DNA of 37,817 nt from Avichristensenella sp031549905 (GTDB taxonomy: Bacteria; Bacillota; Clostridia; Christensenellales; Aristaeellaceae). Of the stretch, positions 1 to 7,284 are shown in pieces (position 1 is the stretch's first letter; every line of letters begins with the position of its first letter). The stretch is from assembly GCA_031549905.1 (NCBI GenBank), contig JAVBPC010000021.1:1-37817 (forward strand), written 5' to 3'. The notes below the pieces were generated by a model. The model saw only the letters and a program-made list of their open reading frames with translations, was not told the origin of the DNA and made no database searches. Made by a program: the position numbers and the translations under genes.

Positions 1-216
1 ACGATATCTGTGTAACCAGCTTTTTACTGTGTTCGTTGGCACATCCAGCGCCGTCGCGATTTCTGATAGCCCACGCCCTTCACCATAATACATGTTCAGC
101 GCCTTTTCCCGTTCTCGTATGCTCCGCATGCTATCCCCCCCCTTATGGAGGATAGTCTCTCCCTTTTTGGTGCGTTTTAACACTGTCTGTTTGCAGGGCG
201 CACTTTTATGGTTCAT
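1..216 (-). CDS. Helix-turn-helix protein, N-terminal fragment (runs off window)
   Basis: An open leftward frame runs off the window edge. The visible 72 codons end in a helix-turn-helix: GLSEIATALDVPTNTVKSW (about residues 50-68) has the pattern of HTH domains in small transposase subunits, terminase small subunits and sigma-70 region 4. ATG at 216 gives the longest product. ATG at 129 is an alternative, preceded by a G8 tract that also resembles a ribosome site. The first 29 residues are basic and featureless. I cannot assign a family because the C-terminus is missing. A mobile-element or phage origin is possible but only inferred from the HTH type. Confidence 0.45.
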   Translation of the reverse strand, partial: MNHKSAPCKQTVLKRTKKGETILHKGGDSMRSIREREKALNMYYGEGRGLSEIATALDVPTNTVKSWLHRYR

Positions 217-429
217 TTCTCTCTGTCCGTTCTCTTGGGGGCAGTGCCCGGGTGGTTGCATTGTTAAGGAATAAATTCGGCCTATTTGAAGGTTGGAATG
301 GCCTCGGAAGGGGTGTGGAGGGCGTGTGAGGATGGGTGCTCCCGCTGTGGATATGATGGACGATATTGCTGGTATTGCAGAAAATACTCGTATCCGGCAG
401 ATTCAATGCCAAATATGACGGATGCCAGT

Positions 430-462
430 AAAAAGACCATCGTTTTTGACGATGGTCTTTTT
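430..462 (-). terminator. Intrinsic terminator of the tRNA operon
   Basis: A 13-bp perfect stem (430-442 with 450-462) and a 7-nt loop. Read leftward, the stem ends in five T residues, and it lies just after the last tRNA gene. The A/T-rich arms could also terminate rightward transcription. Positions 217-429 hold no gene or clear promoter that I can see. Confidence 0.85.
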
Positions 463-485
463 GTATCACTATTTCAGTGATAAGG

Positions 486-561
486 TGGTACACCATCAGG
501 GACTCGAACCCTGGACACCCTGATTAAGAGTCAGGTGCTCTACCAGCTGAGCTAATGGTGC
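486..561 (-). tRNA. tRNA-Lys (CTT)
   Basis: A complete 76-nt cloverleaf with encoded CCA. The anticodon loop reads CTCTTAA (anticodon CTT) and the T-arm has GGTTCGAGTCC. The acceptor stem is GCACCAT with ATGGTGT and a G-T first pair. It is the last gene of the leftward tRNA operon, ending 24 nt before the terminator. Confidence 0.95.
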
Positions 562-564
562 TTG

Positions 565-640
565 TGGAGCGGTAGACGAGACTCGGACTCGCGACCTCCA
601 CCTTGGCAAGGTGGCGCTCTACCAACTGAGCTACTACCGC
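565..640 (-). tRNA. tRNA-Gly (GCC), copy 1
   Basis: A 76-nt cloverleaf with encoded CCA. The anticodon loop TTGCCAA gives anticodon GCC and the acceptor is GCGGTAG with CTACCGC. It is identical base for base to the copy at 866-941 and lies 3 nt upstream of tRNA-Lys. Confidence 0.95.
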
Positions 641-769
641 TTGGGGTGCGCTTGAGGGGGATCGGATCGCTTGGCGATGAGATTTGCTCAAGGGCGTGGG
701 TGGGGGATAGCGGGTTTGGCGTGTGGCCGCGACAGGGAACCGCGTGGCGATTTGTCGCGGCACAGCCGC

Positions 770-843
770 TGGAGCGGGTGATGGGAATCGAACCCACGTA
801 TCCAGCTTGGAAGGCTGGCGCTCTGCCATTGAGTTACACCCGC
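770..843 (-). tRNA. tRNA-Gly (TCC)
   Basis: A 74-nt cloverleaf with encoded CCA. The anticodon loop CTTCCAA gives anticodon TCC, and the acceptor is GCGGGTG with CACCCGC. It sits between the two identical Gly(GCC) genes. The 641-769 spacer shows no gene. Confidence 0.95.
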
Positions 844-865
844 GAGGGCGCGGCATGTGGCCGCA

Positions 866-941
866 TGGAGCGGTAGACGAGACTCGGACTCGCGACCTCC
901 ACCTTGGCAAGGTGGCGCTCTACCAACTGAGCTACTACCGC
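866..941 (-). tRNA. tRNA-Gly (GCC), copy 2
   Basis: A 76-nt cloverleaf with encoded CCA and anticodon GCC, identical to the gene at 565-640. It suggests tandem duplication within the operon or gene conversion. Confidence 0.95.
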
Positions 942-1031
942 GGGGCGCGCCATGAAGGATGACGGCGGATGTTCTCGCTGCGCAAGGGGACCTCTATCGT
1001 GGCGATCGAGATGCGCGAAGCGAACCGGGGT

Positions 1032-1050
1032 CCAGGGGCTCAGCCCCTGG
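1032..1050 (-). repeat. Half copy of double-hairpin repeat (copy D)
   Basis: CCAGGGGC (1032-1039) pairs with GCCCCTGG (1043-1050). The bases before it (GGGGT) match the linker of the full repeats at 2574, 5470 and 5640, so this is the first hairpin of that family in leftward orientation. It lies inside the tRNA precursor, directly 3' of tRNA-Leu. Confidence 0.7.
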
Positions 1051-1135
<85 letters not shown>

Positions 1136-1165
1136 TCGCCGCGTACCTATGGGTCAACGGGGGAT

Positions 1166-1194
1166 ATTATACCTGTTTCCAAGGCGCGTGTCAA
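1166..1194 (-). promoter_or_regulatory. Consensus sigma-A promoter of the tRNA operon
   Basis: On the minus strand, TTGACA (1189-1194) and TATAAT (1166-1171) are separated by exactly 17 nt. Both hexamers match the consensus fully, as expected for a strongly expressed stable-RNA operon. Confidence 0.92.
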
Positions 1195-1250
1195 GGGCTG
1201 AACGGCGGAAAAGCGTTGATTTTTTGCGATGGGAGGTGCTGGGTATGCGG

Positions 1251-1279
1251 TTGCGGATCGTGATGGTACGTGATATAAT
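1251..1279 (+). promoter_or_regulatory. Promoter of the solute-binding protein gene
   Basis: TTGCGG (1251-1256), a 17-nt spacer, then TATAAT (1274-1279). It is divergent from the tRNA promoter, with 56 nt between the two -35 boxes. Initiation near 1286 would give a leader of about 30 nt. Confidence 0.75.
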
Positions 1280-1314
1280 GACGTGACCTATTGATTTGGA
1301 GGGTTTTATTTCGT

Positions 1315-2544
1315 ATGCGTAGATGGCTGATGGCGGCGTTGGCGGCGCTGATGTGTGTGTGCTTTGCTGTGCCCTCGTTGGGCGAGACGAGCACGGCGCA
1401 GGTCATTCGGCTGGCCTACGACGACGACGCGCAGACGGCGGCGCTGACGGAGCTGGCGGAGGCGTACATGAAGACGCACGCGAAGGTGACGGTGCAGCTG
1501 GTGCTGATCGCGGAGTCGAGCTATTATACGCGGCTGGAGTCGATGGCGATGGGCAGCGTGCTGCCGGACGTGTTCATGATCCACCCGAACCGGGTGATGG
1601 ATTTCGTGTCGGCGGGGGCGCTGATGGACCTCTCGAAGGCGCGGATCGACGTGTCGCGGTATCCCCAGGCGATGACGGACCTGTATCGGTACAACGGCGT
1701 GCTGTACGCGGTGCCGAAGGACGTGGACGGGGTGGCGCTGGCATACAACAAGGCGCTGTTCAGCGCGGCGGGCGTGGCGCTGCCGGACATGACGTGGGAC
1801 TGGCACAAACTGCGAGAGGCGGCGCTGGAACTGACGGACGCGGAGCAGGGCTGGTGGGGTTTCGGCGCGCCGAACGACGGGCCGGGCGGGTACTATAACC
1901 TCGTGTATCAGAACGGCGGGTACATCTGGAAGGACGGGCAGAGCGGGTACAATCTACCGGAGACCCAGGAGGCGGTGCAGTTCTGGGTGGACTTTGTGCT
2001 GCGCGACAGGGTGTCGCCGACGGCTGCATATTATCCGGACATACAGCCGGACGAGTGGATGATATCGGGCGAGGTGGCGATGCAGTTTGTGCGGGCGAGC
2101 CAGGTGGCGAATCTGGACGCGGCATCGACGCTGCGCGACAATTTTGACGTGATTATCCTGCCGACGTTAAAGCGGCGGGCGACGATCTGCGAAGGGGCGG
2201 CGTTCGCGGCGGCGGCGAACACGCGGAACGCGGCTGCGGTGCTGGAGTTTATGGGGTATCTGGGGACGGTGGACGCGGCGCGGCTGTTGGCGGCGGGCGG
2301 GGGCGGGCTGATGGCGGCGGACTCGGGGGCGCGGGCGGGGTTTGGGGACGGGGTGCCGGGGGTGACGATGAAGGTTTTTGAGGATATGATGGAGTATGCG
2401 GTGGCGTTGCCGGTTTCGCCGATGCGGTCGGTGTGGGCGGGGCTGGAGCGGGCGGCGCTGGAGAGCGTGTATGCGGGGGAGGCGAGTGTCGAGGACGCGC
2501 TGAACGCGCTGCACCAGCAGATCATGGCCCTGGAAAGCGAATAA
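1315..2544 (+). CDS. Extracellular solute-binding protein (family 1 / MalE-like)
   Basis: A 409-residue protein resembling sugar-binding components of ABC importers (SBP_bac_1). It has a typical N-terminal secretion signal (MRRWLMAALAALM, cleavage probably after SLG near residue 23). The mature part has hallmark segments: a PDVFMIHPNRV-like loop after the first beta strands and a YAVPKDVDGVALAYNK segment, where such proteins typically contact ligand. Cysteines 14 and 16 do not form a lipobox, so lipid anchoring is not supported. The start is ATG 1315, preceded by TTGGAGGG; a TTG 24 nt upstream is less likely because it would precede the ribosome site. No permease or ATPase genes adjoin it, so it is an orphan component. 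The ligand is unknown. Confidence 0.85.
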   Translation: MRRWLMAALAALMCVCFAVPSLGETSTAQVIRLAYDDDAQTAALTELAEAYMKTHAKVTVQLVLIAESSYYTRLESMAMGSVLPDVFMIHPNRVMDFVSAGALMDLSKARIDVSRYPQAMTDLYRYNGVLYAVPKDVDGVALAYNKALFSAAGVALPDMTWDWHKLREAALELTDAEQGWWGFGAPNDGPGGYYNLVYQNGGYIWKDGQSGYNLPETQEAVQFWVDFVLRDRVSPTAAYYPDIQPDEWMISGEVAMQFVRASQVANLDAASTLRDNFDVIILPTLKRRATICEGAAFAAAANTRNAAAVLEFMGYLGTVDAARLLAAGGGGLMAADSGARAGFGDGVPGVTMKVFEDMMEYAVALPVSPMRSVWAGLERAALESVYAGEASVEDALNALHQQIMALESE

Positions 2545-2573
2545 CCGCATCGAGCGAGGCACGTGAAGCAACA

Positions 2574-2626
2574 AGGGGTTCCAAGGGGATTTAATCCCCT
2601 TGGTGGGGTCTGGGGCGAAGTCCCAG
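2574..2626 (-). repeat. Double-hairpin repeat (copy C, leftward orientation)
   Basis: Hairpin 2 is CCAAGGGGATT (2581-2591) with AATCCCCTTGG (2593-2603). A GTGGGGT linker follows, then hairpin 1, CTGGGGC (2610-2616) with GTCCCAG (2620-2626). Order and linker match the copy at 5470-5568 read in reverse. A short direct repeat (CAGCGTATCCCC twice) follows at about 2624-2647. Confidence 0.75.
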
Positions 2627-2693
2627 CGTATCCCCAGCGTATCCCCCCCGCCTCTAGCAGGAAACCTCCACACCCGCGTCGAAGTGAGCCCGC

Positions 2694-3437
2694 ATGAGTG
2701 AGGCTGTGCGTGTGCTGGTGGCGGATGCCCAGAAACCCGAGCGTGACGCGCTGACAGAGGCGCTGTCGCGCTTGGGTTATTCGGTTTTTGAAGCGGAAAG
2801 CGGCGCGAAAACGCTGTACACGATAGAAGCGTTGCAGCCGGACGCGCTGGTGATCTCGCTGGAGCTGCCCGTGAAGGACGGCTACGGCGTGCTGCAGTCG
2901 CTCGGCATGAAGACGCTGGCGCGCTACCCGTATGTGGTGATGACGACGGCGATGGGCCGGGCTGCATGCGAAAAGGCGCTGTCGCTGGGTGCGGATGAGG
3001 CGCTGGAGCGGCCTGTCACCGCAGACAGGGTGGATGCCGCGCTGAAGGCTTGCAAAGGCAGAACGGCCCCTGCGCTTGCGCTGCGCATAGCGGCGGCAAG
3101 GGAAGCGGCGGTGGGCGCGCAGCTTAGCAAAATGGGCATGCAGGATGCGCTGAAGGGCTACCAGTACCTGCGCCGAGCGATCGCGCTGGTGTCGGTGTCC
3201 GATCTGCTGCTGCACCAGGCCACCAGCCGCCTGTATCCGCTGATCGCAAAAGAGGTTGACGCAACCGACCACAGCGTGGAGCGCGCCATCCGCCATGCGA
3301 TTGAAACGACGTGGACGCACGGCAACATGGATGCCCTGCACGAGGTATTCGGCAACACCATAGACCCCCAGCGCGGCAAGCCGACCAACACGGAATGCAT
3401 CGCTATGCTGGCGGAAAGTATAAGAAAAGGCACATGA
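2694..3437 (+). CDS. spo0A: Spo0A-family transcription factor with degenerate receiver
   Basis: A 247-residue protein with Spo0A architecture. The C-terminal DNA-binding domain is well conserved: GYQYLRRAI, then VERAIRHAIETTW..GN, the family's recognition-helix region, and GKPTNTECIAM near the end. The N-terminal receiver-like domain (about 1-115) has lost its phosphorylation site. Where Spo0A has the phospho-acceptor Asp (LVLDIIMP in B. subtilis), this protein reads LVISLELP, with Ser55. The acidic pocket keeps Asp11 but has Ala12, and the conserved Lys is Arg106 (ERPV). Thr84/85 remain. Phosphorelay control therefore seems unlikely; it may be constitutive, ligand-controlled or controlled by abundance. 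Its stop overlaps the deoB start (ATGA), implying co-translation. No clear promoter was found in 2545-2693. It may be a paralogue of a canonical spo0A elsewhere. Confidence 0.87.
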   Translation: MSEAVRVLVADAQKPERDALTEALSRLGYSVFEAESGAKTLYTIEALQPDALVISLELPVKDGYGVLQSLGMKTLARYPYVVMTTAMGRAACEKALSLGADEALERPVTADRVDAALKACKGRTAPALALRIAAAREAAVGAQLSKMGMQDALKGYQYLRRAIALVSVSDLLLHQATSRLYPLIAKEVDATDHSVERAIRHAIETTWTHGNMDALHEVFGNTIDPQRGKPTNTECIAMLAESIRKGT

Positions 3438-4612
3438 GCAGAATGCGCGAAAGAAAAGTAACCCTGATCGTCCTGGATGCCGTAGGCTGCGGCAACGCCC
3501 CAGACGCCGCGCAGTACGGCGACGCGGGCGCAAACACGCTGCGCCACACGGCGGAAAAGGCAAACCCGGCGCTGCCAAACCTGTGCGGGCTGGGGCTTGG
3601 CAACATCCCGGATTCCGGATTCATCCAAACAGAAAACCCTGCCGGCGCGTGGGGCCGCCTGACGGAGCGTTCCGCCGGCAAGGATACCACCACCGGCCAC
3701 TGGGAGATCGCCGGCCTGCCGGTGGAAACGCCGTTTCCGACATACCCGGACGGCTTCCCTCAGGATGTGCTGGATGCGTTTGAGGCCGCCATCGGCCGGC
3801 AGACGCTGGCCACCGGCCCCGCCAGCGGCACGGAAATCATCGACAGGCTAGGCCCTGAGCACATGGAAACCGGAAGGCCCATCGTCTACACATCCGCCGA
3901 CAGCGTGTTCCAGGTGGCGGCGCACGAGGGGATCATCCCGCCGGAAGCGCTGTGGCGCATGTGCGAAATTGCGCGCGGCATCCTGACCGGCCCGCACGCC
4001 GTGGGCCGCGTGATCGCGCGCCCGTTCGTGGGGCAGCCCGGAGCGTTTCAGCGCACCGGCAACCGGCGCGACTTCTCACTGGTGCCATTCGGCCCCACGG
4101 TGCTGGATGTGCTGCATCAGGCGGGCATCCCCACAATGGGCGTGGGCAAGATCGAAGACATCTTCGCGCACAGGGGGCTGTCTTACAGCAACCACGCGTC
4201 CGGCAACACCGCCTGCATCGCTGAAACGCTCTCCCTGATGGAAAAGCCCGGCTCGGCGTTCATCTTCGTGAACCTGGTGGATACGGATATGCTGTACGGC
4301 CACCGGCGTGACCCCATCGGCTTTGGTCGGGCGCTGGAAGAGATAGACCGCGCGCTGCCCGAAATGATCGGGCGCATGGGGCAGCATGACCTGCTGATCC
4401 TGACCGCCGATCACGGCTGCGACCCGACCTATCGCGGCACCGACCACACCCGCGAGCGCGTGCCGCTGCTGTGCTATGGCCCGTCGGTCCGCCCCGGCAG
4501 CGTGGGCGACAGGGCGTCTTTCGCCGATATCGCGGCCACCGTGCAGGAAGCGTTTGGCGTGCCCGTCGGTACGGCAGGGGAATCGTTTTATCAGCAAATC
4601 ATAGGTCGCTAA
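3434..4612 (+). CDS. deoB: Phosphopentomutase
   Basis: Interconverts ribose-1-phosphate and ribose-5-phosphate (and the deoxy forms), linking nucleoside breakdown to pentose phosphates; cytoplasmic and Mn-dependent. The 392-residue length is normal for DeoB of the alkaline phosphatase superfamily. Visible metal and catalytic motifs are LDAVGCGNAPDA (Asp15), GKDTTTGHWE with the phosphorylated Thr, NLVDTDMLYGHRRD, and TADHGCDPTYRGTDHTRE. Start choice: ATG 3434 overlaps the spo0A-like stop in an ATGA junction. ATG 3443, three codons later, is possible because AGG at 3428-3430 is very close to the first ATG. A PNP gene follows 37 nt downstream, matching the deoB(drm)-pnp pairing known in Bacillus. 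Confidence 0.95.
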   Translation: MSRMRERKVTLIVLDAVGCGNAPDAAQYGDAGANTLRHTAEKANPALPNLCGLGLGNIPDSGFIQTENPAGAWGRLTERSAGKDTTTGHWEIAGLPVETPFPTYPDGFPQDVLDAFEAAIGRQTLATGPASGTEIIDRLGPEHMETGRPIVYTSADSVFQVAAHEGIIPPEALWRMCEIARGILTGPHAVGRVIARPFVGQPGAFQRTGNRRDFSLVPFGPTVLDVLHQAGIPTMGVGKIEDIFAHRGLSYSNHASGNTACIAETLSLMEKPGSAFIFVNLVDTDMLYGHRRDPIGFGRALEEIDRALPEMIGRMGQHDLLILTADHGCDPTYRGTDHTRERVPLLCYGPSVRPGSVGDRASFADIAATVQEAFGVPVGTAGESFYQQIIGR

Positions 4613-4649
4613 CACATGATACAGTCATCACAAAAGGAGGACATACCGC

Positions 4650-5471
4650 ATGACCAACCCCAAACACTACAGGATTCTTCGGGCGGCGGAGACCATCGAA
4701 AACGCCGTGGGCGGCGCTGAAATCGGGTTGATCCTGGGCTCGGGCCTGGGGGACAGCATCCCTTCGCTGACGGACAAAAAGGTTATCGCCTATAAGGATA
4801 TTCCCGGCTTTCCGGTCTCCACCGTGCCGGGCCATCACGGCGAGTGGATCGGTGGCAAGATGCACGGCCACCGCGTTGCGATCATGCGCGGCCGCTTCCA
4901 TTTTTATGAAGGATACGGCCTGGATGACGTGACCCTGCCCGTGCGCGTGATGCACAAGCTCGGCGTCAAAACGCTGATCGTCACCAACGCTGCCGGCGGC
5001 GTCAACACCGCATTTGGCGCGGGCGATCTGATGCTCATCAGCGATATGATCAACTACAGCGGCATGAACCCCCTGATGGGCGCAAACCTGGATGACTTCG
5101 GACCCCGCTTCCCAGACATGTCAGAGGCGTTCTCAAAGCGCCTGCGCGCGCTGGCGAAGGATATTGCTGCGCGGCATAACCTCACCCTGCAAGAGGGCGT
5201 GTACATGTGGTTTAGCGGCCCCTCCTTTGAAACCCCCGCCGAGATCCGCATGGCCCGCACCCTCGGCGCGGACGCCGTCGGCATGTCCACCGTGCCGGAG
5301 GTCATCGTTGCCCGCCACATGGGCATGGAGGTGCTGGGCATCTCCTGCATCACCAACATGGCTGCCGGTATCCTGGATCAGCCGCTGAGCCACTCCGAAG
5401 TGCTGGAAACCGGCGAGCGCGTGAAGGCCGGGTTTGCGGGGCTTGTGGATGCGGTGGTGGAGAGGGTGTAA
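4650..5471 (+). CDS. punA: Purine nucleoside phosphorylase (trimeric family 2)
   Basis: Splits purine (deoxy)nucleosides with phosphate into base and (deoxy)ribose-1-phosphate, which DeoB then converts. It has 273 residues, typical of trimeric PNP. Motifs seen: LILGSGLGD (phosphate site), VPGHHGEW, RFHFYEGY, VTNAAGGVN, FSGPSFETPAEIR, GMSTVPEVIVARH and ITNMAAG (purine-site Asn). A strong AAAAGGAGG lies upstream of the ATG. It is probably transcribed with deoB. The stop codon touches the A-tract opening the repeat at 5470-5568, which probably ends the transcript. Confidence 0.95.
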   Translation: MTNPKHYRILRAAETIENAVGGAEIGLILGSGLGDSIPSLTDKKVIAYKDIPGFPVSTVPGHHGEWIGGKMHGHRVAIMRGRFHFYEGYGLDDVTLPVRVMHKLGVKTLIVTNAAGGVNTAFGAGDLMLISDMINYSGMNPLMGANLDDFGPRFPDMSEAFSKRLRALAKDIAARHNLTLQEGVYMWFSGPSFETPAEIRMARTLGADAVGMSTVPEVIVARHMGMEVLGISCITNMAAGILDQPLSHSEVLETGERVKAGFAGLVDAVVERV

Positions 5472-5568
5472 AAAAGAACGCCCAGGGGCTTTGCCCCTGG
5501 ACCCCACCAAGGGGCCTAAGGCCCCTTGGAACCCCTGCTTCGCCTCACGGCGGGCGGGGGTCTTTTTT
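5470..5568 (+). repeat. Double-hairpin repeat (copy A) with terminator-like outer stem
   Basis: Hairpin 1 is CCAGGGGC (5482-5489) with GCCCCTGG (5493-5500). The linker is ACCCCA. Hairpin 2 is CCAAGGGGCC (5507-5516) with GGCCCCTTGG (5520-5529). Outer arms AAAAAAGA (5470-5477) and TCTTTTTT (5561-5568), helped by GCCC/GGGC, can close a branched structure ending in a T-run. It follows punA directly and could act as its terminator. Confidence 0.75.
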
Positions 5569-5583
5569 ACATTTTGCATTCGT

Positions 5584-5622
5584 AAGGCGCGACGTTTCAG
5601 CATTTTGAAACCGTCGCGCCTT
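5584..5622. other. Long inverted repeat (hairpin)
   Basis: AAGGCGCGACG plus TTTC pairs with GAAA plus CGTCGCGCCTT with one bulged base, forming a stem of about 15 bp around an 8-nt loop. No T-run follows on either strand, so a plain intrinsic terminator is not supported. It lies between two inverted copies of the double-hairpin repeat. Confidence 0.6.
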
Positions 5623-5639
5623 GCAATAAGCACACCTTT

Positions 5640-5712
5640 ATGAAATCCCCTATGAAGGGATTCTTAAGGGCCTTAGGCCCTTAAGCAGGGTCCAGGGACA
5701 GCGTCCCTGGCG
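5640..5712 (-). repeat. Double-hairpin repeat (copy B, inverted)
   Basis: Hairpin 2 is TTAAGGGCC (5664-5672) with GGCCCTTAA (5676-5684). The linker is GCAGGGT. Hairpin 1 is CCAGGGAC (5692-5699) with GTCCCTGG (5703-5710). Read leftward it follows the plan of copy A. Several arm positions differ from copy A on both sides so that pairing is kept, which suggests selection for structure. It lies at the 3' end of degV. Confidence 0.75.
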
Positions 5713-5732
5713 TGCCCTCCGTTCCTCACGTC

Positions 5733-6581
5733 TCACACCTCGCAGGCAATAACCCCCAGCAGCCCAGGCCCGGTATGCACGCCCAGCACCGGGCTTACCG
5801 GCAGCAGGTACGATTCTTCCACATTCATCATGCCTTTCAGGCGTTCCAGCAGCTTTTCGCCTTCTTGCTGCGCCGCGCCCTGCACCACGGCCAGGCGCAC
5901 GCGCGCTTTGCTGAACCGGGAGGTGACATCGCGCACCAGCGCATCCAGCGCGTTGGAGTACCCGCGCGCCTTCACCAGCGTTTCGTAAATGCCGTCCTTG
6001 TTCACAAAGATGACGGGCTTTAGCTGCAGCATCGTGCCCAGCACGCCCTCCACCAGGCCGATGCGGCCGCCCTTGCGCAGGTATTCCAGCGTGCGGATTA
6101 CAAACATGCCCAGGCTCTTATCCCTAAGCGCGATGGCATGCGCGGCAATCTCGTCCGGGTCCTGCGTCTGCGCCAGCATGCGCGCGCAAGAGAGCGCGAT
6201 AAACCCTTCCTGCATGGAAAGCGTTTTCGTATCCACCACGCGCACGTTAAGGCGCGTGTACTCCTGCGCAACCAGGCGCACCATGTTATATGTGCCGGAC
6301 AGACCGGAAGAGATGCAGATGTGCACCGCATCGGTGTAGCCCTGATCGGCCATGCGGTTGTACAGCGCGGTCACATCTTCCGGAAGCGGCAGGGATGTCT
6401 TGGGCAGTTCTTTCGCCATCAGATCGTATATTTTTTCAGGATCGACCTCTATCCGGTCGCGCAGCTCGCCGCTGTGGCAAACGATGCGCAGGGGGATGAA
6501 ATGGATGTTGTACTGTGCCATCAAATCATCCGGTATATCGCACGCACTGTCTGTCAGGATAACGGTTTTTCTCTCCTGCAT
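5733..6581 (-). CDS. DegV family fatty-acid-binding protein (FakB-like)
   Basis: A 282-residue DegV-fold protein. In this family the protein binds a fatty acid and presents it to the kinase FakA for acyl-phosphate formation. Motifs: N-terminal TDSACDIP, TSLPLPEDV, the fatty-acid-contact loop SSGLSGTYN, VDTKTLSMQEG and RKGGRIG. Start ATG 6581 is chosen because TTGGAG lies 9 nt upstream; a TTG at 6596 would overlap that site. It is a single gene with its own promoter, divergent from rnpB, with a double-hairpin repeat just past its stop. No FakA gene is in the window, so participation in fatty acid kinase is from family knowledge only. Confidence 0.9.
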   Translation of the reverse strand: MQERKTVILTDSACDIPDDLMAQYNIHFIPLRIVCHSGELRDRIEVDPEKIYDLMAKELPKTSLPLPEDVTALYNRMADQGYTDAVHICISSGLSGTYNMVRLVAQEYTRLNVRVVDTKTLSMQEGFIALSCARMLAQTQDPDEIAAHAIALRDKSLGMFVIRTLEYLRKGGRIGLVEGVLGTMLQLKPVIFVNKDGIYETLVKARGYSNALDALVRDVTSRFSKARVRLAVVQGAAQQEGEKLLERLKGMMNVEESYLLPVSPVLGVHTGPGLLGVIACEV

Positions 6582-6604
6582 GGTATCACGCTCCAATCCT
6601 TGGT

Positions 6605-6634
6605 ATTATACCACAGATACAAAAAAAACAAAGC
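6605..6634 (-). promoter_or_regulatory. Extended -10 promoter of degV
   Basis: On the minus strand TGGTATAAT gives an extended -10, with TATAAT at 6605-6610. The -35 region is a T-tract (TTTGTT type) without a good TTGACA match, so recognition probably depends on the TG extension. Confidence 0.6.
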
Positions 6635-6717
6635 GCTTTTTTGTGACCAAACTGGGAACATTTCCCTGGAATCTTGCTTCCGCTGGTTTTTATTTATGCA
6701 GTACTCGCCCCATGTGC

Positions 6718-6746
6718 TTGACGCGCGGCCCCTGTTGTGGTATTCT
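6718..6746 (+). promoter_or_regulatory. Promoter of rnpB
   Basis: TTGACG (6718-6723), a 17-nt spacer, then TATTCT (6741-6746), placed so that transcription starts near 6753, the expected 5' end of RNase P RNA. Confidence 0.82.
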
Positions 6747-6753
6747 CGCCGTT

Positions 6754-7098
6754 GGAACGCGAGGCTGCCGGGCGGTCGCATGCTTTGGCATGAGGAAAGT
6801 CCGAGCTCCATAGGGCAGGGTGCCGGGTAACCCCCGGCGGAGGCGACTCCAGGGACAGTGCAACAGAGAGATACCGCTGTGCGCTTTAACCGTGCAGTAA
6901 GGATGGAAAGGTGAGGTAAGAGCTCACCCGCGGCTTGGCGACTTGCCCGCGATGTAAACCCCACCCGGTGCAAGATTGGAATGGGAGCGCATATGGCGGC
7001 CCGTCATGCTCCCCGTAATCGCTGGAGCCTTCCGGTAACGGCAGGCCTAGATAGATGATCGCCTAAGACAGAACTCGGCTTACAGACAGCGCTTGCGC
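6754..7098 (+). ncRNA. rnpB: RNase P RNA (class A)
   Basis: The catalytic RNA of ribonuclease P, which trims tRNA 5' ends. The conserved GAGGAAAGTCCGAGCTCC is near the 5' side and ACAGAACTCGGCTTACAG near the 3' end, with AGTAAGGATGGAAAGGTGAGGTAAGAG-type core segments between (split here only for reference). P1 can form between GCGAGGCTG (about 6759-6767) and CAGC-G-CTTGC (7087-7096) with one bulged G. The length of about 345 nt suits bacterial type A. Ends are approximate. Confidence 0.93.
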
Positions 7099-7105
7099 TC
7101 CACGC

Positions 7106-7133
7106 AACCGCATGAACTGAGGTTCATGCGGTT
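7106..7133. other. Perfect 12-bp hairpin after rnpB
   Basis: AACCGCATGAAC (7106-7117) pairs with GTTCATGCGGTT (7122-7133) around a TGAG loop. No T-run follows. It may protect or help process the rnpB 3' end, or be a mobile-repeat remnant. Confidence 0.7.
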
Positions 7134-7152
7134 GGAAGATACGAAGAAGGAA

Positions 7153-7196
7153 CATCCTCCCCTGAAAACCTCACGGTTTTCCGGGCGGGGAGGATG
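7153..7196. other. Two-tier hairpin
   Basis: Outer arms CATCCTCCCC (7153-7162) and GGGGAGGATG (7187-7196) enclose an inner stem GAAAACC (7164-7170) with GGTTTTC (7175-7181). It lies between rnpB and its T-run terminator. Function unknown. Confidence 0.7.
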
Positions 7197-7202
7197 CAAG
7201 GA

Positions 7203-7224
7203 AAAAAGTCCTTACGGACTTTTT
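7203..7224 (+). terminator. Intrinsic terminator downstream of rnpB
   Basis: AAAAAGTCC (7203-7211) pairs with GGACTTTTT (7216-7224) around TTAC and ends in a five-T run. A small GC stem (CGGCGGCAGAGCCGCCG) follows at about 7232-7248. Confidence 0.8.
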
Positions 7225-7262
7225 GTCCGTTCGGCGGCAGAGCCGCCGATGCCGGATTGTAA

Positions 7263-7284
7263 TTAAGGGGCTTTGGCCCCTTAA
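7263..7284 (+). repeat. Half copy of double-hairpin repeat (copy E)
   Basis: TTAAGGGGC (7263-7271) pairs with GCCCCTTAA (7276-7284) and is followed by AAATCCCC, as after hairpin 2 of copies A and B. The hairpin 1 half is absent. Confidence 0.6.

Noticed and set aside
2031..3578. Open frame of 515 codons on the minus strand across the SBP, Spo0A-like and deoB genes
   Set aside because: It spans an intergenic repeat and three real genes on the opposite strand and has no domain.
5584..5622. Hairpin as an intrinsic terminator of degV or punA
   Set aside because: No T-run follows the stem on either strand; listed only as a hairpin.
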